DNA of 64,000 bases from positions 2,418,001 through 2,482,000 of the forward strand of contig NZ_CP102382.1 of NCBI RefSeq assembly GCF_024628805.1, read 5' to 3'. Shown here one piece after another: positions 7,152 to 17,329 of this stretch; position 1 is the first letter of the stretch; each line of letters begins with the position of its first letter. The position numbers were made by a program, and so were the translations under genes. Below the pieces are notes generated by a model that had not been told where the DNA came from, ran no database searches, and worked only from the letters and a program-made list of their open reading frames with translations. Source of the stretch: Paenimyroides aestuarii. Lineage in GTDB: Bacteria; Bacteroidota; Bacteroidia; Flavobacteriales; Flavobacteriaceae.

Positions 7152-9059
7152 ATGAAACTATACCAAACACTTGAAGCCCAACTTAAAAAAGAAAACAACT
7201 ACGTTACCGATAATGGTGAATTAAAAAAATGGGTAGTTCTGAACAAAGCACAGAATTTTGATGAAGAATTGATTGGTCTATTACTCGATAATGCAGACCT
7301 TAAAGAGCAATTTTTTGTAAACGTAAAAGGCACTCTAGTTTTTAACCAAAACCTATTTACTCAATTTTTAGAACAAAAAAACTATCTGAACGACAGTTAC
7401 ACCCAATACAAAAACAAAGTAGGTTTAACTATTGATGGAAAATATTTAAAGCAACGCAATGAAGTAGCTTTGGTTTGGCCGTTTAAAGACTGCGTTTTAG
7501 AGGGTGGACAAAGCCGTGAAGAAGACAAGCGCGAAGAAATTTTCTTTAATGAAATTTTAGCACAAGATGAAATCACCCAACTTTTAGAACCAAAAGTTCT
7601 AACCAATGCCAAACGCATTGACAAAGAAGGAGAACACCCTCTTTGTCATTCTGAACGAAGTGAAGAATCTCTTTTTAACCGAAACGAAAACGGCACCATA
7701 ACCGACAACCTTATTATTAAAGGCAACAACCTTTTAGCCTTGCACACGCTGAAAGAACAATTTGCCGGAAAAGTAAAACTGATTTATATTGATCCGCCTT
7801 ATAATACAGGTAATGATGGATTTAAATATAATGATAGTTTTAATCATTCTACTTGGTTGACATTTGTTTACAATAGACTAAAAATTGCTCGTGAATTATT
7901 GAGTAATGATGGAAGTATTTTTATTTCTATTGATGATAGAGAATTTGCACACTTAAAAGTATTAGCCGATGAAATTTTCGGAAGTGACAATTTTCTTAAT
8001 GATGTAATTTGGAATTCTACAAAATCAGTTACCAATACAGCACTTATTTCAGTTTCTCACAATCATACTTTAATTTATTTTAAAAACAAAAAGTATTTTA
8101 TTGAAAATAGAACAGAATTTCGTTTGAAAGAAGATGGAGAAGGTTTTGAGAATCCAGACAATGATCCAAGAGGTCTTTGGAAGGCTGATCCTTTTCAGGT
8201 GGGTGGTTGGCGACCAAATCAACAATACGATATAATTAATCCAAATACTGGAGTTGTTTATAAACCAAATGTAGGATGTTCTTGGAAAAATGATTTTACG
8301 AAATTTCAAGAATTATTTCGAGAAAATAGAATTATTTTTGGTGTATCAGGTGAAGCTGGTCCTCAAAGAAAACGATTTTTAAGTGAAGCTCTTGAAAGAG
8401 GAAAAGTTGCCAAAACAATTTGGGATGATATTGGCACAACTACTAATGGAACACAACATTTAAAAGCGCTTTTTAAGAATACCGTATTTCAAAATCCTAA
8501 ACCAGAATCACTAATCGAAAGAATAATTCAGTTAGCTAGTAAAGAAAAAGACATTGTTCTAGACTTTCATCTTGGTTCTGGTACAACAGCAGCCGTAGCG
8601 CATAAAATGAATCGTCAGTACATTGGTGTAGAACAAATGGATTATATAGAAACCGTTGCTGTTGAAAGATTAAAAAAAGTTATAGCTGGTAAACAAGGCG
8701 GCATTTCAAAATCTGTCAACTGGCAAGGAGGTGGCTCATTCGTTTACCTCGAACTCAAAAAATACAATCAAACATTTATTGAGCAAATAGCTTCGGCAAG
8801 CTCAGCTACCCAGCTTTTAGAAATTTGGGAACAAATGAAAGCCAAAAGTTTCCTCAATTACAATGTGGACATTAAAAAACAAGACGAACATTTAGAAGAT
8901 TTTAAAGCCCTAAGCCTTGCTGAGCAGAAACAGCATCTTTGCGAATTGTTGGATAAAAACCAATTGTATGTAAACCAATCTTCGCTTTATGATGCAGACT
9001 TTGCTTGCACCGAAGAAGAAAAGAAAATAACCCAAGATTTTTATCAATTAAAAAAATAA
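7152..9059 (+). CDS. mod: Type III restriction-modification system DNA methyltransferase (Mod)
   Basis: 635 residues. The amino-MTase motif IV DPPYNTGNDGF (D214-Y217) comes before the SAM motif I LDFHLGSGTT (about 470-479), followed by NRQYIGVEQMDY. That order is the beta class of N6-adenine methyltransferases found in type III Mod subunits. Between them lies the variable target-recognition region. Residues 165-174 (CHSERSEESL) are encoded by an interspersed repeat that has inserted in frame in the N-terminal linker. Mod both methylates and gives sequence specificity to the Mod-Res complex. Its stop is 4 bases before res. Confidence 0.95.
   Translation: MKLYQTLEAQLKKENNYVTDNGELKKWVVLNKAQNFDEELIGLLLDNADLKEQFFVNVKGTLVFNQNLFTQFLEQKNYLNDSYTQYKNKVGLTIDGKYLKQRNEVALVWPFKDCVLEGGQSREEDKREEIFFNEILAQDEITQLLEPKVLTNAKRIDKEGEHPLCHSERSEESLFNRNENGTITDNLIIKGNNLLALHTLKEQFAGKVKLIYIDPPYNTGNDGFKYNDSFNHSTWLTFVYNRLKIARELLSNDGSIFISIDDREFAHLKVLADEIFGSDNFLNDVIWNSTKSVTNTALISVSHNHTLIYFKNKKYFIENRTEFRLKEDGEGFENPDNDPRGLWKADPFQVGGWRPNQQYDIINPNTGVVYKPNVGCSWKNDFTKFQELFRENRIIFGVSGEAGPQRKRFLSEALERGKVAKTIWDDIGTTTNGTQHLKALFKNTVFQNPKPESLIERIIQLASKEKDIVLDFHLGSGTTAAVAHKMNRQYIGVEQMDYIETVAVERLKKVIAGKQGGISKSVNWQGGGSFVYLELKKYNQTFIEQIASASSATQLLEIWEQMKAKSFLNYNVDIKKQDEHLEDFKALSLAEQKQHLCELLDKNQLYVNQSSLYDADFACTEEEKKITQDFYQLKK
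7644..7670. repeat. Interspersed HSERSEES-type repeat inside mod
   Basis: The DNA encoding CHSERSEES (tgtcattctgaacgaagtga plus agaatct) is a short repeat I know as common in intergenic DNA of Bacteroidota and other genomes. Here it sits in frame in mod with a few flanking residues (HPL before, FN after). Confidence 0.75.
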
Positions 9060-9063
9060 GCAA

Positions 9064-11598
9064 ATGGCGTTTCTTCACGAAATATTCAATAATCCTTTTG
9101 CAAAAAAAGCCTTAGCACAAGTACAGCTACCAAATTGGATTTCTGATAACTTGAAATTTGAGCAAAGACCTTATCAGGTAGAAGCTTTCAAAAGATATAT
9201 ATATTTAGACCAAGAAGATTTAGAGGAAAAACCAAAAAGACCTTACCATTTGCTTTACAATATGGCAACGGGAAGCGGAAAAACCTTGATAATGGCGGGT
9301 TTAATGTTGCATCTTTACCAAAAAGGCTATCGCAATTTTTTGTTTTTTGTAAACAGCAACAATATCATTCAGAAAACCAAAGATAATTTTTTGAATCCTC
9401 AGGCTTCAAAATATTTGTTCAATAACAAAATTGTGATTGACGGAAAAGAAGTACTTATCAAAGAGATTGATAATTTTGATGAAGCAGACGACAGAAACAT
9501 CAATATAAAGTTTGTTTCTATTCAAATGCTTACGTCGGGCTTACTTTTAAATGTTCGAGAAAACGGTTTAAGTTTCGAAGATTTTGAAAATCGAAAGTTA
9601 GTATTGATTGGCGACGAAGCACACCATAATAATGCTAGTGTTTGGGGCGATTTAGTTGAAAAAATACACAGAATGAGTTTTGAAAACATTCTCTTGGAAT
9701 TTACAGCAACAATGGACTATGAAAGTAAATCAATCGTTGAAAAATATCAAGACAAAGTAATTTTTAAATACGACCTTGCCGAGTTTCGTAACGACAAATA
9801 TTCTAAAGAAATAAACCTTATACGTTCTTTGTATGACGAGCAATACCGAATCATTCAGGCATTGATTTTGAACTTGTATCGTCAGGAATTGGCAACTTCA
9901 AACAATATCAATCTAAAGCCAGTAATTCTTTTTAAAGCCAAACGAACCATTAAAGAATCGGAACAAAATAAAGAAAACTTTCACAAGCTTATTGATGATT
10001 TTTCAGTTGCAATGGTTGAGAAAATTCAAAAGACTTCTACCGTTCCAATTGTTCAAAAGGCTTTTCATTTCTTTGAAGCTAAAGGTATTTCAGCCAATGA
10101 AATTGTTAAGCGTATTCAAACTAATTTCAGATTTGAGAATTGCTTAAGTGCCAACAATGATGCAGAAGCCGAGAAAAACCAACTTTTATTGAATACTTTA
10201 GAAGATGAAAACAATCCAATTCGTGCTGTTTTTGCTGTTCAAAAACTGAATGAAGGTTGGGATGTTTTGAATTTATTTGACATTGTTCGGCTCTATGAAG
10301 AGCGCGATGGAAAAAACGGAAAGCCAGGAAAAACCACACTTTCAGAAGCTCAGTTAATTGGGCGTGGTGCAAGATATTATCCGTTTGCCTTGGAACAAGG
10401 TCAAGAAAAATTCACCCGAAAATTTGATGATGATATTTCCAACGAACTAAAAACATTGGAAGAATTGTATTACCACACTAAAGAAGATAGCCGTTACATT
10501 TCGGAATTGAAGAAAGCCCTTGTGGATTCGGGTATTTATGAAGATGATGCAAATTTGGTTCAACTAAGTTTGTTCTTAAAACCAGAATTTAAGAAAACAG
10601 ATTTTTATAGAGATGGACACGTTTTCTTCAATAAGAAAGTGCCAAAGAGTTTTGACAACATAAAATCGTTTGCCGATTTAGGAGCTACGAAAACCAACTT
10701 TCGACACACATTATCTTCGGGAGTTGGCAGAATGTCAAGTGCTTTTTTTGAGCTGGAGCCTACACAATCCAATGATGAAGTAATTAAAACTAAAGATGTA
10801 AAGCTGACTGAAATTCCGAAAAACACAATCCGTTTTGCATTAAGTAAAAACCCGTTTTTCTATTTTGATAGTTTATTGCATTACTTTCCAAATGTTGGTT
10901 CACTTTCCAATTTCATTGAAAGCACAGACTTTTTAGCAGGGTTAGAAATAACATTTAGCGGAACAGCTAACCGACTCAAAGAAATTAGCCATTTCGACTA
11001 TTTACAAGCCTTAAACGGACTTTTACAAAACATTGAAGCAGACATAAAGAGCAACTCGACAGTATACGAAGGTTCAGATTATATCAAAGAACCAATTTAT
11101 AAAGTTTTCAAAGACAAAGAAATTAAGGTTTACAGAGATAGCGAACGAGCAGATGGACAAGAAACATTGGTAGCCAACGAGCCTTGGTATGTTTACAATG
11201 CCAACTACGGCACAAGTGAAGAAAAGAGATTTGTAGAACTGTTTTCAAGGCGATTTGAAGGACTTAATCAGAAGTTTGAGAACATTTACCTAATTCGTAA
11301 CGAAAGAGAAATTAAAATCTTCGACAAACTCGGACGAGCATTTGAACCAGACTTTTTATTGTTCTGCAAACAACGTGACGGAGAACAAATGACTTTTCAG
11401 GTTTTCATAGAACCGAAAGGAGAGCATTTAAAAGGACACGACAAATGGAAAGAAGATTTTTTAAAAGCAATTAGAGCAAAAGAAAAACAGATTACCATTC
11501 ACACAGATACTTATTTAATAACAGCTGTTCCGTTTTACAATTACAACAACGAAAACGAGTTTAACACGTCTTTGGAAAGTACACTTTTTGAAGTGTAA
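9064..11598 (+). CDS. res: Type III restriction enzyme, helicase/endonuclease subunit (Res)
   Basis: 844 residues. Superfamily 2 helicase motifs: Walker A MATGSGKT (67-74), DEAH box GDEAHH (about 184-188), a SAT-like EFTATMDY, and a later helicase motif LIGRGARYYPF (VI-like). A C-terminal PD-(D/E)xK nuclease is visible as FEPDFLLF (about 759) and IEPKGE (about 782). ATP-driven DNA translocation and cleavage require the Mod partner encoded 4 bases upstream. Both genes look intact, so the system is probably active. Recognition sequence unknown. Confidence 0.95.
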   Translation: MAFLHEIFNNPFAKKALAQVQLPNWISDNLKFEQRPYQVEAFKRYIYLDQEDLEEKPKRPYHLLYNMATGSGKTLIMAGLMLHLYQKGYRNFLFFVNSNNIIQKTKDNFLNPQASKYLFNNKIVIDGKEVLIKEIDNFDEADDRNINIKFVSIQMLTSGLLLNVRENGLSFEDFENRKLVLIGDEAHHNNASVWGDLVEKIHRMSFENILLEFTATMDYESKSIVEKYQDKVIFKYDLAEFRNDKYSKEINLIRSLYDEQYRIIQALILNLYRQELATSNNINLKPVILFKAKRTIKESEQNKENFHKLIDDFSVAMVEKIQKTSTVPIVQKAFHFFEAKGISANEIVKRIQTNFRFENCLSANNDAEAEKNQLLLNTLEDENNPIRAVFAVQKLNEGWDVLNLFDIVRLYEERDGKNGKPGKTTLSEAQLIGRGARYYPFALEQGQEKFTRKFDDDISNELKTLEELYYHTKEDSRYISELKKALVDSGIYEDDANLVQLSLFLKPEFKKTDFYRDGHVFFNKKVPKSFDNIKSFADLGATKTNFRHTLSSGVGRMSSAFFELEPTQSNDEVIKTKDVKLTEIPKNTIRFALSKNPFFYFDSLLHYFPNVGSLSNFIESTDFLAGLEITFSGTANRLKEISHFDYLQALNGLLQNIEADIKSNSTVYEGSDYIKEPIYKVFKDKEIKVYRDSERADGQETLVANEPWYVYNANYGTSEEKRFVELFSRRFEGLNQKFENIYLIRNEREIKIFDKLGRAFEPDFLLFCKQRDGEQMTFQVFIEPKGEHLKGHDKWKEDFLKAIRAKEKQITIHTDTYLITAVPFYNYNNENEFNTSLESTLFEV

Positions 11599-11717
11599 AT
11601 GTTATATCTTGGGGATCTAATTATGTTTTTTCAGCCATTTTCACTAACTTGCACCTTTGGATGATTTCTCTCCATTAAGAAGGAATGGCTTATTTTAAAA
11701 TTTATAAACTAATAATA

Positions 11718-12953
11718 ATGAGTAGTTTATTAACAAGTAACGATGCAATTGCATTAGAAGAAAAATACGGAGCGCACAATTACCATCCGCTTCCGGTAGT
11801 ACTTACAAAAGGTGAAGGTGTTTATGTTTGGGATGTAGAAGGAAAAAAATACTACGATTTTTTGTCGGCCTATTCGGCAGTAAACCAAGGGCACTGCCAT
11901 CCAAAATTGGTGGAAGCAATTAACAAACAAGCACAACAACTTACACTTACTTCACGTGCTTTTTACAACGATAAATTAGGCGTTTACGAAGAAAAAATCA
12001 CCAAATTATTTGGTTTTGATAAAGTATTGCCAATGAATTCGGGTGCTGAGGCTGTGGAAACAGCAATTAAGTTGACCCGCAAATGGGCTTACGAAGTAAA
12101 AAATATACAAGAAGAAGAAGCGGTGATTATTGTATGTGAAAATAATTTTCACGGACGAACAACTACTATTATTTCTTTTTCAAACGATCACAACGCACGT
12201 AAAAACTATGGCCCTTATACCGAAGGTTTTGTGCGTATTCCATATAATGATATCAATGCGTTAAAAGCAGTAATCACCAATAAAAACGTAGCAGGATTTT
12301 TAGTAGAGCCTATTCAAGGCGAAGCAGGTGTTTTTGTTCCTGATAGTGGTTATTTATCGGCTGCATTTGAATTGTGTAAACAAAACAATGTGCTGTTTAT
12401 TGCCGATGAAGTGCAAACAGGAATTGCGCGTACAGGAAAAATGTTAGCAGTTGACCATGAAAACATTAAGCCCGATGTGTTGATTTTAGGAAAAGCATTG
12501 TCTGGCGGAATGTATCCGGTTTCGGCGGTTTTGGCTGATGATGCAGTTATGAACGTGATTAAACCAGGTCAGCATGGATCTACCTTCGGCGGAAACCCAA
12601 TGGCAGCAGCTGTTGCAATGGCAGCTTTGGATATTGTGAAAGAAGAAAAGTTAGCAGAAAATGCAGAAGCGTTAGGGAATTTATTCCGTGAAAAATTGAA
12701 CGATTATATTCAAACATCAAACATTTGTTCATTGGTTCGTGGAAAAGGTTTGCTGAACGCTATTTTAATTAACGACAGTGAAGACAGCGACACCGCTTGG
12801 AATATTTGCTTGCGACTACGCGACAACGGATTGCTTGCAAAACCAACTCATGGAAACATTATCCGTTTTGCACCACCATTGGTTATGAACGAAGAACAAT
12901 TGCTTGATTGCGTTAGAATTATCACAGAAACTTTGAAAGAGTTTGAAAAATAA
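11718..12953 (+). CDS. rocD: Ornithine aminotransferase
   Basis: 411 residues from the ATG at 11718 ([20 protein letters not shown]). An upstream in-frame ATG at 11685 would add 11 residues without family similarity, so I prefer the shorter form. Class III PLP aminotransferase motifs are present: [17 protein letters not shown], the metal/PLP aspartate in [12 protein letters not shown] and the Schiff-base lysine in [14 protein letters not shown]. It converts ornithine and 2-oxoglutarate to glutamate semialdehyde and glutamate (arginine/ornithine catabolism, proline supply). Single gene with its own terminator. Confidence 0.95.
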   Translation: MSSLLTSNDAIALEEKYGAHNYHPLPVVLTKGEGVYVWDVEGKKYYDFLSAYSAVNQGHCHPKLVEAINKQAQQLTLTSRAFYNDKLGVYEEKITKLFGFDKVLPMNSGAEAVETAIKLTRKWAYEVKNIQEEEAVIIVCENNFHGRTTTIISFSNDHNARKNYGPYTEGFVRIPYNDINALKAVITNKNVAGFLVEPIQGEAGVFVPDSGYLSAAFELCKQNNVLFIADEVQTGIARTGKMLAVDHENIKPDVLILGKALSGGMYPVSAVLADDAVMNVIKPGQHGSTFGGNPMAAAVAMAALDIVKEEKLAENAEALGNLFREKLNDYIQTSNICSLVRGKGLLNAILINDSEDSDTAWNICLRLRDNGLLAKPTHGNIIRFAPPLVMNEEQLLDCVRIITETLKEFEK

Positions 12954-12980
12954 AAGAGGCATGTTGCCTCTTTTTTTTTA
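12954..12980. terminator. Terminator between rocD and the convergent GNAT-like gene
   Basis: GAGGCA (12956-12961) pairs with TGCCTC (12965-12970) around a 3-base loop, followed by a run of nine T on the plus strand. A-rich DNA before the stem lets it work for the minus-strand gene too. Confidence 0.85.
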
Positions 12981-14144
12981 TCTCAAAACTTTATGTTTTT
13001 CTACCGGTTTAGACGGATCAAAATGATAGCGATAGGTTCGTAATTTTCTGCTTAAATTGGCTCCTAAGCTTTTGGCTACATTAATCATTTTTGGGTTAAA
13101 ATCACCAATCCATTGCATTTCATAATCGGTGTAACCTCTTTGTTGTCTGATTACTTTCTGACCTTCGATAATCATGAAGTTATCAACGCCTTTTCCTTGC
13201 CATTCGGGTACAACTCCAAAAGCAATTCCAATAACACGCTTGCTTTTTTGAAAGGTTTTATACCATAAAAATTTAATTTTTTCTAGCAAACCAAACTTAC
13301 CGTTTAAATGTTTAAAATATTGATTAAGGTCTGGTAAGTTCAGCCAAAAAGCTACAGGTTGCTCTTTATAATACACAAACCACACAATTTTTGGATCAAT
13401 TACGGGTTTCATGGTTTTAAAAATGAGTTTGCCTTGGGAAAGCGGCATATCTTTTCCTCCGCCATGACTTGCCCATGCTTTGTTGTAAATTGTTACAAAG
13501 TCGGCTACATATTTATCTAAATTGTTTAGCTTTAAATGTTCGGCTTTAAAAGCAGAATCTTTTGCAATATTGGCATGTCGATCATACAATTTAGACTGCA
13601 ATTGCTGATTAAAGGGTAGGGAATAACACTCTTGGTTAAAATAGGTTTTAAAACCATAGTTTTCGAATAATTCCACATAATATGGAAAATTGTAATTCAT
13701 ATTATAAAGAGGCTCATGAAAACCTTCTACTAATAATCCCCACCATTGATCGCGTTCCCCAAAATTTATAGGACCGTCCATGGTTTCCATACCGTTTTCT
13801 TCCAACCATTTTTTGGCCTGATTAAACAAATGATTGGCTGCTTTTTGATCATTGATACATTCAAAAAAACCAAAACCGCCCACCGGATTTTTTCCTTCAT
13901 ATTTTGGGTTTATGAAAGCGGCTATTCGTCCTATTATTTCATCGTTTCCATTGAAAAGCACCCAGCGAATGGCTTTTCCACCACGCTTAAATAATTTATT
14001 TTTTTCGGTATCAAAAACTTTTTCGATATCTTGGTCTAGCGGGTGAATCCAATTTTTGTCGTGGGCATAAAGCTTTGCCGGAAAGTTTAAAAACTGTCGG
14101 CGTGTTTTGCTATTTTTTACTTCAACTGTGTACATGGGCATCAA
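12978..14144 (-). CDS. GNAT-fold acyltransferase-like conserved protein (YghO-like)
   Basis: 388 residues, no signal peptide or membrane segment. Visible blocks include FPAKLYAHDKNWIHPLDQDIE near the start, an RIAAFINPKY strand, GFFECINDQKAANHLFNQAKKWL, and a second half with GIAFGVVPEWQGKGVDNFMI, a GNAT-type acetyl-CoA loop (Q-G-K-G). It resembles the YghO-like group of double-GNAT proteins of unknown substrate. Two extra ATGs lie within the first four codons, so the start is uncertain by up to three residues. It is convergent with rocD and 33 bp downstream of the RluA-family gene on the same strand. Confidence 0.7.
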   Translation of the reverse strand: MMPMYTVEVKNSKTRRQFLNFPAKLYAHDKNWIHPLDQDIEKVFDTEKNKLFKRGGKAIRWVLFNGNDEIIGRIAAFINPKYEGKNPVGGFGFFECINDQKAANHLFNQAKKWLEENGMETMDGPINFGERDQWWGLLVEGFHEPLYNMNYNFPYYVELFENYGFKTYFNQECYSLPFNQQLQSKLYDRHANIAKDSAFKAEHLKLNNLDKYVADFVTIYNKAWASHGGGKDMPLSQGKLIFKTMKPVIDPKIVWFVYYKEQPVAFWLNLPDLNQYFKHLNGKFGLLEKIKFLWYKTFQKSKRVIGIAFGVVPEWQGKGVDNFMIIEGQKVIRQQRGYTDYEMQWIGDFNPKMINVAKSLGANLSRKLRTYRYHFDPSKPVEKHKVLR

Positions 14145-14177
14145 TAAGAAAACAAATGTAATAAAAGTTTGTTAGGG

Positions 14178-15872
14178 TTAAAAATCGGGTGGCAACTCAA
14201 AACACATTTTTTCATTTCGTACGGGATGATGAAATTCTAACATATTGGCATGCAAATACAATCGATCGGCTTTTGTTCCATACAAATCATCGCCTTTGAT
14301 GGGTGCATTTAAACCTAAATTATGTGCTGAATGAACACGTAATTGGTGTGTGCGACCTGTTATGGGAACATATTGAATGCGTGTGGTTTTCTCATTTTGT
14401 TCTAATACTTTAAATGTTGTAACTCCCATTTTTCCATAATCGAAACAAACAACTTGTCGCGGGCGATCATCTAAATCAACACGTAAAGGCAATTCAATCG
14501 TTCCCGACTTGTTTTGCACCACTCCGTCTAGCAAAGCAATATAGCTTTTTTTAACACGGCGTTTTATGAATTGTTTTTGTAAATTTTCGTGTATTTCTTT
14601 GTTTTTTGCCAGCACCATTAAACCCGATGTGGACATATCTAATCGATGCACAATTAAAGGTCCGGTAGCTTGTGGATATCTTTTTTTAATGCGTTCATAA
14701 ACTGAATCGCTGATGTTGATGCCCGGAACCGATAAAAATTCTGCGGGTTTATTCACAATTACCAAATAAGCATCATCATAAACGATTTCTAACTCTTTTC
14801 CTGCAGCGGGATTTTGCAAAAAAGGATTTTCTTCAACCTTTAAACCTTGCATCATGTGAGCCAAAATGGGTTCGCACTTACCCCAACACGATGGATAAAA
14901 TTGTTTGTGTTTCCGCACTTCGGATTTAGGCGGTACTCCCCACCAAAATTCGGCCAATGCAATAGGCTTTAATTGATGTTGAAAAGCATATTGAAACAAT
15001 TTGGGCGCACAACATTCACCAGCACCGGCAGGAGGTTGGGAGTGAAGTGCTGTTTTAAAAATAGCTACTAATGATTTTTCTTTGTTATGGGCATTTAAAA
15101 AAGTGTAATTGTTAAAAAGCCAATGCTGTAAGGCGTTTGATTGGGCTTTTCGCTGCTCTTTCAAATGATTTATTTTATCTTGAAAACCAGCTATTTGATT
15201 GCTTATTTCATTTTCCTTAGATTGATAGTTTGCTGTTAACACTCTTAGCAAGTGTTTTTCATGCAAACTTTGTTTGATTAAATCGGCTTCAATTAACTGA
15301 AACTCTTCCGCAGTTGCAGTTTCTTTATAAGCAATTCGCTTTTGCTTGCGTTGCTCTTTATGAAGTTTCATTTGTTTTTTATATGCTTCTATTTCAGTTT
15401 GCGCTGCATTTTTTATAGCAACTAATTGTTTTTTAAGAAGTTGTAATTCTTCATTATTCTCAAAAGCATCAATTTGACGGTTGAGTGCATTCAATTTTTC
15501 TTCTTCTTTTAAAAAATATCCATCGTTTTTAAGCATATCAAAAACCGGAGGTACGAAAAATGCAACCGAATTGCTGTTTGCCAGCTTTCCTGAATAAGCG
15601 GCCAAAAAACCAATTTCATCATCTTTTTGAACCACTAAAACACCAAACATTTTTCCAATTGGCGCTAGTTCAGAATGATTATTTAAACCAAAATTATGAT
15701 TCAAATTTTCATTTTTCTCTAAAAAAAGCTGTACCTGCTTTGCAGCTATCTCGCACAACGGATGCACATTGTAATAAAACGGAAAGTTTAGTTTTTCAGG
15801 AAGAGGTATATGCGAAACATCTTCGGTAAACGAAATAAAACAACTTGTATTTTGTTTTTTTGCTGTTGTCAT
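14178..15872 (-). CDS. RluA-family pseudouridine synthase with N-terminal coiled-coil extension
   Basis: 564 residues from the ATG at 15872 (MTTAKKQNTSCFISF). An in-frame start at 15902 would add ten residues without support. The C-terminal third is a RluA catalytic domain: IVHRLDMSTSGLMVLAKN with the catalytic Asp (about residue 410), later GRTHQLRVHSAH. The first ~350 residues are an extension holding a charged coiled coil (KKQMKLHKEQRKQKRIAYKE) and a segment with EFWWGVPPKSEVRKHKQFYP, as in large RluA homologues acting on 23S rRNA/tRNA. Exact uridine target not predictable from sequence alone. Confidence 0.88.
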   Translation of the reverse strand: MTTAKKQNTSCFISFTEDVSHIPLPEKLNFPFYYNVHPLCEIAAKQVQLFLEKNENLNHNFGLNNHSELAPIGKMFGVLVVQKDDEIGFLAAYSGKLANSNSVAFFVPPVFDMLKNDGYFLKEEEKLNALNRQIDAFENNEELQLLKKQLVAIKNAAQTEIEAYKKQMKLHKEQRKQKRIAYKETATAEEFQLIEADLIKQSLHEKHLLRVLTANYQSKENEISNQIAGFQDKINHLKEQRKAQSNALQHWLFNNYTFLNAHNKEKSLVAIFKTALHSQPPAGAGECCAPKLFQYAFQHQLKPIALAEFWWGVPPKSEVRKHKQFYPSCWGKCEPILAHMMQGLKVEENPFLQNPAAGKELEIVYDDAYLVIVNKPAEFLSVPGINISDSVYERIKKRYPQATGPLIVHRLDMSTSGLMVLAKNKEIHENLQKQFIKRRVKKSYIALLDGVVQNKSGTIELPLRVDLDDRPRQVVCFDYGKMGVTTFKVLEQNEKTTRIQYVPITGRTHQLRVHSAHNLGLNAPIKGDDLYGTKADRLYLHANMLEFHHPVRNEKMCFELPPDF

Positions 15873-15945
15873 ATACAAAGTATTAATGTCTGAAAAGTAC
15901 AACTTTTTGCGTTTATTATTAAATCACTGCAAAGGCAATTAGCTG

Positions 15946-15953
15946 TATATTTG
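15946..15953 (+). promoter_or_regulatory. -7 box of the DUF983 gene
   Basis: TATATTTG, a full match to the Bacteroidota TAnnTTTG element, 20 bases before the ATG at 15973. No clear -33 TTG at the usual distance. Confidence 0.5.
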
Positions 15954-15972
15954 CATACAAAATTAATAAGAA

Positions 15973-16332
15973 ATGTCTTACGTTAATAAAGTTTTAAAGG
16001 GAACTTGTCCAAAATGCGGGCAAACCAAAGTGTTTAAAAAGAAAGGAAATCCGTTTTTGTTTTCAATGCCCGTTATGAACGAGCGTTGTGCAAATTGTAA
16101 CTATTCGTTTCACCGTGAACCTGGTTTTTATTTTGGCGGTATGTATATGAGCTATGCGTTGACTGTTGCAGAAATGGTAGCCGTTTTTGTGTTGGGTTTA
16201 TTATTTAAACTAAACTTTTTCAGCATTTTTATTGCCGTTGTGGTTGTAATTATTTTGCTATCTACTTTTAATTACCGCATGTCGCGTTTAATGTGGTTGA
16301 ATTTATTTTACAAAAACGATCAAGAAGAATAG
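15973..16332 (+). CDS. DUF983 family zinc-ribbon membrane protein
   Basis: 119 residues. Two cysteine pairs (TCPKCGQ at about 11-17 and RCANCNY at about 39-45) form a likely zinc ribbon, followed by the DUF983 signature HREPGFYFGGMYMSY. Two hydrophobic helices follow (about 60-78 and 80-99). Function unknown. It stands alone between divergent and convergent neighbours. Confidence 0.9.
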   Translation: MSYVNKVLKGTCPKCGQTKVFKKKGNPFLFSMPVMNERCANCNYSFHREPGFYFGGMYMSYALTVAEMVAVFVLGLLFKLNFFSIFIAVVVVIILLSTFNYRMSRLMWLNLFYKNDQEE

Positions 16333-16359
16333 TTAATCTTTGCCTTGTTGAAAAGGTAA

Positions 16360-17244
16360 TTAACGGTCTAGTTGATATTGCTTTTTAAAATCGGATGCCT
16401 TGATTCCCGTGTTTTTTTTAAACAAACGCGAAAAATAGGTATAATCGTTAAAACCGAGTTTTAAAGCAATTTCGTTTAAGGTTAAATCGGTATAAAGCAA
16501 CTGTCTTTTTGCTTCTAAAATTACACGTTCGGTGATAATTTGCGTAGTGGTTTTTTGAGTAACAGATTGCACAATACGGTTTAAATGTTTTTGAGTAATA
16601 TTCAATAAATCAGCATATTGTGATGCCGATTTGTTTTCTTTAAAATGCAAATCTACCAATTTTTCAAAGTTTGAAAACAAAGTTTGATAATGTTTTAAAT
16701 GGGTTAGGTTTATGGGGTTTTGTTTTTCGTGAAACCGGTTCAAATGAATATACATTTGGGTAAGATAAGCCACCATCAACTGTTTGTTTTTCAATTGTTG
16801 ATTGGTGGTTTCGTTAATAATTTGCTCGAACAAAGTCTGAATATGCTTGCTTTGATATTCGTTTAAGTAAATACATTTTTCAGAGAAGTTCGATTCAAAA
16901 AACGGAAAATCTTTAATGGAATCATTCAAATAAATCATTTCGTAAAAATCTTCTGAATGAAAGAAAATAAATCCATCGGCATCATCAGACAATTCCCATG
17001 AATGCGTTTGTCCGGGATAAAGAAAAAAAACCGAACCTGCCTTTACATCATATCTATTAAAATCAATCTCGTGTGTGCCGGTGCCTTTGGTGAATAAAAA
17101 AACGGCATAAAAATTATGCCTATGTGGTTTTTCAATCCGCGAATGATGCAACTGCAAGTGGTTTGCAATGGTATTGGTGTAAAATGAATTGGGACTATTT
17201 GTTGTTTTAAAATCGTTAATTTTTAACAGTGTAATTTCAGACAT
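16360..17244 (-). CDS. AraC family transcriptional regulator
   Basis: 294 residues. An N-terminal cupin-like sensor domain (HRHNFYAVFLFTKGTGTHEIDF, then PGQTHSW) is joined to a C-terminal AraC double helix-turn-helix (ASQYADLLNITQKHLNRIVQ, then LNEIALKLGFNDYTYFSRLFKKNTG). Such proteins bind DNA as dimers and respond to small molecules. Neither the ligand nor target is evident. The divergent AsmA-like gene at 17479 is a possible target because they share the intergenic region. Confidence 0.92.
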   Translation of the reverse strand: MSEITLLKINDFKTTNSPNSFYTNTIANHLQLHHSRIEKPHRHNFYAVFLFTKGTGTHEIDFNRYDVKAGSVFFLYPGQTHSWELSDDADGFIFFHSEDFYEMIYLNDSIKDFPFFESNFSEKCIYLNEYQSKHIQTLFEQIINETTNQQLKNKQLMVAYLTQMYIHLNRFHEKQNPINLTHLKHYQTLFSNFEKLVDLHFKENKSASQYADLLNITQKHLNRIVQSVTQKTTTQIITERVILEAKRQLLYTDLTLNEIALKLGFNDYTYFSRLFKKNTGIKASDFKKQYQLDR

Positions 17245-17329
17245 GTTAAATATTTTGTGTAATTAATTATAAATCAATAACTTTGAATCATTACAAAACA
17301 GAACTTTGTATTTCATATTTATTTTTTTA

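Noticed and set aside
11630..11700. Small inverted repeats upstream of rocD as an operator or riboswitch
   Set aside because: The matches (TCTCCATT/GAATGG) are short and imperfect; no known riboswitch core is seen.
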